From the NCBI GenBank assembly GCA_027345905.1, contig DAIETC010000059.1:1-8809 (forward strand): DNA of 8,809 nucleotides. Reading direction: 5' to 3'. The position numbers were made by a program, and so were the translations under genes. This document shows, piece after piece, positions 5,711-8,809 of the stretch (position 1 is its first letter; every line of letters begins with the position of its first letter). The stretch is from Kineosporiaceae bacterium (GTDB lineage Bacteria; Actinomycetota; Actinomycetes; Actinomycetales; Angustibacteraceae). The notes under the pieces are model-generated. The model worked only from the letters and a program-made list of their open reading frames with translations. It did no database searches and had not been told where the DNA came from.

Positions 5711-7027
5711 ATGAGCCAGGGTTGGTCCTTCGAGACACGTCAGATCCACGCCGGCCAGAGCGCCGACACCGCGACCGGCGCACGCGCGCTGCCGATCTAC
5801 CAGACCACTTCGTATGCCTTCCAAGACAGCGAGCACGCCGCAAACCTGTTCGGACTCAAGGAGTTCGGCAACATCTACACCCGCCTGATGAACCCCACGA
5901 ACGACGTCGTCGAAAAGCGAGTGGCCGACCTGGAAGGCGGTGTCGGCGCCCTGCTCGTGGCCAGCGGCCAGTCTGCCGAGACCATCGCCCTGCTCAACCT
6001 GGCGCAGGCCGGTGACCACATCGTGGCGAGCCCGAGCCTGTACGGCGGCACCTACAACCTGCTGCACCACACCTTCCCCAAGCTCGGGATCAGCACGACG
6101 TTCGTCGAGGATCCCGATGACCTGGACTCCTGGCGCGCCGCCGTCCAGCCGGGAACGAAAGGGTTCTTCGCCGAGACCATCTCCAACCCCAAGCAGGACG
6201 TCCTCGACATCGAGGCCGTCGCGGCCGTGGCCCACGACTGCGGGGTGCCGCTGGTCGTTGACAACACCGTTGCGACGCCGTACCTGATCCGCCCGTTCGA
6301 GTGGGGCGCCGACGTCGTGGTGCACAGCGCCACCAAGTACCTGGGCGGTCACGGCACCTCGATCGCCGGCGTGATCGTCGACGGGGGTCGCTTCGACTAC
6401 ACCCTCGAACCCGACCGCTTCCCCGGCTTCAACCAACCCGACCCCAGCTACCACGGGCTCGTCTACGGGCGGGACCTAGGCGTCGGCAGCCCCCTGGGGG
6501 CCAACCTGTCGTTCATCCTCAAGGCGCGCGTCCAGCTGCTGCGTGACATCGGCGCAGCCGCCTCGCCCTTCAACGCCTTCTTGATCAGCCAGGGGATCGA
6601 GACCCTGAGCCTGCGCATCGAACGGCACGTGCAGAACGCGCAGGCAGTAGCGACCTGGTTGCAGAGCCGCGACGAGGTGCTCAGCGTGGCCTACGCCGGG
6701 CTGCCCAGCAGCCCCTGGCACCACCTGGCGCGCAAGTACGCGCCCCGGGGAGCCGGGGCAGTGCTGGCCTTCGAGATCGACGGTGGTCTACCGGCCGGGC
6801 AGCGGTTCGTCGAGGCGCTCGAGCTGCACAGCCACGTCGCCAACATCGGGGACGTCCGCAGCCTGGTGATCCACCCGGCGTCCACGACGCACAGCCAGCT
6901 CTCGGACGCCGAACGATTGGCCAGCGGGGTTACCCCAGGGACCGTGCGCCTCGCCGTGGGCCTCGAGCACATCGACGAAATCCTGGCCGACCTGGACGCG
7001 GGACTGCGTGCCGCGAAGGGCGCCTGA
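5711..7027 (+). CDS. metY: O-acetylhomoserine sulfhydrylase (O-acetylhomoserine aminocarboxypropyltransferase)
   Basis: A 438-residue PLP enzyme of the Cys/Met metabolism family. It converts O-acetylhomoserine and sulfide to homocysteine and acetate, the direct-sulfhydrylation step of methionine synthesis in the cytoplasm. Visible features: N-terminal FETRQIHAGQ and PIYQTTSYAF, the YTRLMNPT substrate/phosphate region (56-63), the ASGQSAETIAL phosphate-binding turn (84-94), DNTVATPYLIRP with the ring-contacting Asp184, and the Schiff-base lysine Lys209 in HSATKYLGGHGTS. The C-terminal VIHPASTTHSQLS and GTVRLAVGLEHIDEI are also typical. The length of about 430-440 residues and the long insert after Lys209 fit MetY rather than the shorter cystathionine gamma-synthase/lyase. 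The gene is preceded by a SAM-IV riboswitch and its stop overlaps the metX start (TGATG), so the two are translationally coupled. Confidence 0.96.
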   Translation: MSQGWSFETRQIHAGQSADTATGARALPIYQTTSYAFQDSEHAANLFGLKEFGNIYTRLMNPTNDVVEKRVADLEGGVGALLVASGQSAETIALLNLAQAGDHIVASPSLYGGTYNLLHHTFPKLGISTTFVEDPDDLDSWRAAVQPGTKGFFAETISNPKQDVLDIEAVAAVAHDCGVPLVVDNTVATPYLIRPFEWGADVVVHSATKYLGGHGTSIAGVIVDGGRFDYTLEPDRFPGFNQPDPSYHGLVYGRDLGVGSPLGANLSFILKARVQLLRDIGAAASPFNAFLISQGIETLSLRIERHVQNAQAVATWLQSRDEVLSVAYAGLPSSPWHHLARKYAPRGAGAVLAFEIDGGLPAGQRFVEALELHSHVANIGDVRSLVIHPASTTHSQLSDAERLASGVTPGTVRLAVGLEHIDEILADLDAGLRAAKGA

Positions 7028-8166
7028 TGCCGCCCGTCCCCGGCGCGGGAACCTGGCGCGAGGGTGACCTGGTCGGACGACGCCAGTTTGCCGAGCTCGG
7101 CACGCTGGCCTTGGAGGCCCGTGGCGCTCTGCCAGACGTGCGGATGGCCTACGAGACGTGGGGGACGCTGAACCCGGCCCGCGACAACGCGGTCCTCGTC
7201 CTGCACGCCCTCACCGGGGACAGCCATGTGGCGGGCCCGGCCGGCCCGGGGCACCCCAGCCCCGGCTGGTGGGACGCCCTGGTCGGCCCCGGGCGCGCCC
7301 TGGACACCGACACCTGGTTCGTCGTGGCACCCAACGTGCTCGGCGGCTGTCAGGGTACGACCGGTCCGGCCTCGGCGGCACCCGACGGCCGGGCCTGGGG
7401 CTCGCGCTTCCCGTTCCTCACCGTCCGCGACCAGGTCGAGGCCGAGGCACGTCTGGCCGACCACCTGGGCATCGACACCTGGGCGCACGTGGTCGGCGGC
7501 TCGATGGGCGCCATGCGAGCCCTGGAGTGGGCAATCGGCCATCCTGAGCGGGTGGCCTCGGGCCTGGTCCTGGCTGGCACCGCCTACTCCACCGCCGAGC
7601 AGATCGCCTGGTGCCAGTCCCAGCTGCTGGCCATCCGCAGCGACCCGGCTTGGCAGGGTGGGGACTACGGCGAGGGCCCCGGGCCGGTCACCGGCCTGGG
7701 GATCGCACGCCGGATCGCGCACCTGACCTACCGCAGCGAACCCGAGCTGGCCCAACGGTTCGGACGGGCCCCCCAGGCCGACGAGCAGCCACTTGGTGGC
7801 GGCGGCCGCTACGCGGTCGAGAGCTACCTCGACCACCACGCCGACAAGCTCGCCCGCCGGTTCGACGCGCGCTCGTACGTCGTGCTCACCGAGGCGATGA
7901 ACTCCCACGACGTGGGCCGCGGGCGCGGGGGAGTGGCGCCCGCTCTTGGCCGGGTGCAGGCGGACCTGCTCGTAGCCGCCGTCGACAGCGACCGGCTCTA
8001 CCCGGCGCGACTGTCGGCCGAGATCGTGGCGCACACGCCGACCGCGCGCCCGATGGCCACGGTGCGCTCGCCGTACGGGCACGACGGTTTCTTGATCGAG
8101 ACCCATCAGGTCGGGGCGCTGGTACGCGACTGCCTGCCGCACCGGTCCCCGGCCCGCACCCGGTAG
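7027..8166 (+). CDS. metX: Homoserine O-acetyltransferase
   Basis: A 379-residue alpha/beta-hydrolase-fold acyltransferase that acetylates L-homoserine from acetyl-CoA, making the substrate of MetY. Key features: MAYETWGTLN and LVLHALTGDSHVAGP near the N-terminus (oxyanion region), the family signature VLGGCQGTTGP (104-114), the nucleophile elbow GGSMGAMRALEW with Ser159, the acid in VDSDRLYP (319-326), and the catalytic His352 in GHDGFLIE. The Leu-Gly-Gly-Cys-Gln-Gly-Thr-Thr-Gly signature fits MetX; specificity for acetyl- rather than succinyl-CoA is inferred from the pairing with metY. The ATG at 7027 overlaps the metY TGA by one base and has a weak GAAGGG (7015-7020) 6 nt upstream inside metY. 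Length equals that of mycobacterial MetX. The gene is under the same riboswitch. Confidence 0.96.
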   Translation: MPPVPGAGTWREGDLVGRRQFAELGTLALEARGALPDVRMAYETWGTLNPARDNAVLVLHALTGDSHVAGPAGPGHPSPGWWDALVGPGRALDTDTWFVVAPNVLGGCQGTTGPASAAPDGRAWGSRFPFLTVRDQVEAEARLADHLGIDTWAHVVGGSMGAMRALEWAIGHPERVASGLVLAGTAYSTAEQIAWCQSQLLAIRSDPAWQGGDYGEGPGPVTGLGIARRIAHLTYRSEPELAQRFGRAPQADEQPLGGGGRYAVESYLDHHADKLARRFDARSYVVLTEAMNSHDVGRGRGGVAPALGRVQADLLVAAVDSDRLYPARLSAEIVAHTPTARPMATVRSPYGHDGFLIETHQVGALVRDCLPHRSPARTR

Positions 8167-8179
8167 GCGCGCTTGCGCC
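8166..8179 (+). terminator. Short GC hairpin at the metX stop codon
   Basis: GGCGC (8166-8170) pairs with GCGCC (8175-8179) around a GCTT loop, starting on the last base of the metX TAG. There is no T tract, which is common for actinobacterial terminators but leaves this call weak; the larger inverted repeat downstream is the better candidate. Confidence 0.3.
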
Positions 8180-8197
8180 GCCCTCAGCGCACCCGAA

Positions 8198-8270
8198 CGG
8201 CGGGCAGAAGTGGGTGCTGACGCGCACACTGAGCACACTTGATCACCGACAAGGGCACTTCGGCCCGCCG
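8198..8270. terminator. Imperfect 15-bp inverted repeat between convergent genes (putative bidirectional terminator)
   Basis: CGGCGGGC (8198-8205), A, GAAGTG (8207-8212) is complementary to CACTTC (8256-8261), G, GCCCGCCG (8263-8270): 14 pairs plus one A-G mismatch, with AA before and a TTT after (one G inserted) that could extend it. The 43-nt loop holds a second small stem, GTGCT (8214-8218) with AGCAC (8232-8236). It occupies most of the 158-nt gap between metX and the oppositely oriented NUDIX gene, the usual place for a shared terminator. A repetitive extragenic element is the alternative. Confidence 0.5.
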
Positions 8271-8324
8271 GTTTGGCGCGCTCACGGCGAGCGGACCCAG
8301 CGGGCCGGCCAGGACCGTCCCCAG

Positions 8325-8809
8325 TCAGCAGCGGACGCCGCGCACCAGCTCACGAAGGCGTGGCCACTCCAGCGCCAACGCCGGATGCAGGACGCGGGCG
8401 GCCACGTCGTCCAAAGGCACCCACTCCACGGCGTCGGACTCGCGGTTGGCGACGTAGACCGGGGTCTGCGCAGGAGCGGTGGCCAGGACGTAGGTGTACG
8501 ACCACGCGCCGTGGTCGACGCGGTGCTCGCCGACGTCCTGGACAACGAAAGGGTCCAGGCCGGTCTCTTCGGCCGCCTCGCGGCGCGCGGCCGCAGCGGT
8601 GCTCTCATGGCTGTCCCGCGCCCCGCCGGGCAGGCCCCAGGTGCCCCCTTGGTGGGTCCACGGGCTGCGCAGCTGCATGAGCACCTCCTGGCCGCCCTCG
8701 CCCGGACGCAAGATCAGCAGGCCCGCGGCGCCGTTGCGTCCCCAGTGCCGCAGCCCGCACGCGCAGTCCACCCAGCCGTTTCCGTCGTTCAGCGTTTGCG
8801 GCGGGGCGT
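8325..8809 (-). CDS. NUDIX hydrolase (5' end beyond the window)
   Basis: A NUDIX-fold pyrophosphohydrolase. The 23-residue NUDIX box is perfect: GARDSHE, then REAAEETGL after seven residues (bases 8556-8624), giving the Gly, Arg-Glu and Glu-Glu residues that bind the catalytic metal. It follows a substrate strand TWGLPGG. The reading frame stays open to the right edge without any ATG, GTG or TTG except GTG at 8771. Residues just before that GTG (LNDGNGW) run smoothly into VDCACGLRHWGRNGAAGLLI, a block I recognise from actinobacterial NUDIX proteins, so the true start is probably outside the window. Substrate cannot be told: candidates include oxidised nucleotides and nucleoside-diphosphate derivatives. 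A CxC plus nearby His in the N-terminal part is noted but is not a full zinc ribbon. The gene converges on metX. Confidence 0.9.
   Translation of the reverse strand, partial: APPQTLNDGNGWVDCACGLRHWGRNGAAGLLILRPGEGGQEVLMQLRSPWTHQGGTWGLPGGARDSHESTAAAARREAAEETGLDPFVVQDVGEHRVDHGAWSYTYVLATAPAQTPVYVANRESDAVEWVPLDDVAARVLHPALALEWPRLRELVRGVRC

Noticed and set aside
4557..5714. Plus-strand open frame overlapping DUF4192 and running through the riboswitch
   Set aside because: Arg/Gly-rich shadow in another frame; it would have to translate the metY promoter and the SAM-IV aptamer.
5564..6454. Minus-strand open frame across the riboswitch and metY 5' half
   Set aside because: Antisense shadow of a secure gene and RNA element; no family resemblance.
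6691..8238. 515-codon open frame antisense to metY-metX
   Set aside because: It is a by-product of GC-rich third positions opposite two certain genes; low-complexity Arg/Ala/Gly/Pro-type composition and no recognisable domain.
1..8809. Mobile elements, CRISPR arrays, tRNA or rRNA genes
   Set aside because: No transposase, integrase, regularly spaced repeats, or RNA gene signatures were seen; composition and coding density are uniform across the window.

Overview
The window is a high-GC chromosomal stretch with actinobacterial character. The evidence is GC-rich third codon positions, frequent GTG starts (three of the seven CDSs whose start lies in the window), a complete SAM-IV riboswitch (a class known from Actinomycetales) upstream of metY-metX, and families that are typical of or largely confined to this phylum (DUF4192, DUF1206, SseA-SufE pair, an RTGWGKS-type RecQ-like helicase). 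The exact genus cannot be fixed from the sequence. I see no mobile element, CRISPR array, rRNA or tRNA.

Left block, minus strand (about 3347 down to 3): sseA (thiosulfate/3-mercaptopyruvate sulfurtransferase), a SufE-like sulfur acceptor overlapping it by 4 nt, arfB (ribosome-rescue peptidyl-tRNA hydrolase) 27 nt further, a six-helix DUF1206 membrane protein 79 nt further, and then, after a 156-nt gap with a possible promoter of its own, a RecQ-like helicase that runs off the left edge. The first three look like one transcript; DUF1206 may belong to it too.

Middle block, plus strand (3508-5508): an EcsC-family protein divergent from sseA, then a DUF4192 protein. The 150-nt gap between them holds a 19-bp tandem repeat, a pair of identical 11-mers resembling DnaA boxes, and two small hairpins.

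Right block, plus strand (5526-8166): a recognisable promoter, a SAM-IV riboswitch, metY (O-acetylhomoserine sulfhydrylase) and metX (homoserine O-acetyltransferase), the last two overlapping at TGATG. This is the direct-sulfhydrylation route of methionine synthesis: MetX makes O-acetylhomoserine, MetY converts it with sulfide to homocysteine, and SAM closes the loop through the riboswitch. A convergent NUDIX hydrolase enters from the right edge on the minus strand; between it and metX lies a long imperfect inverted repeat that is probably a shared terminator.

No clearly new multi-gene system is present. The most worthwhile points are the SAM-IV expression platform, the convergent inverted repeat, the repeat-rich gap before DUF4192, the uncharacterised DUF4192 cysteine cluster, and a possible in-frame leader peptide upstream of the helicase gene.
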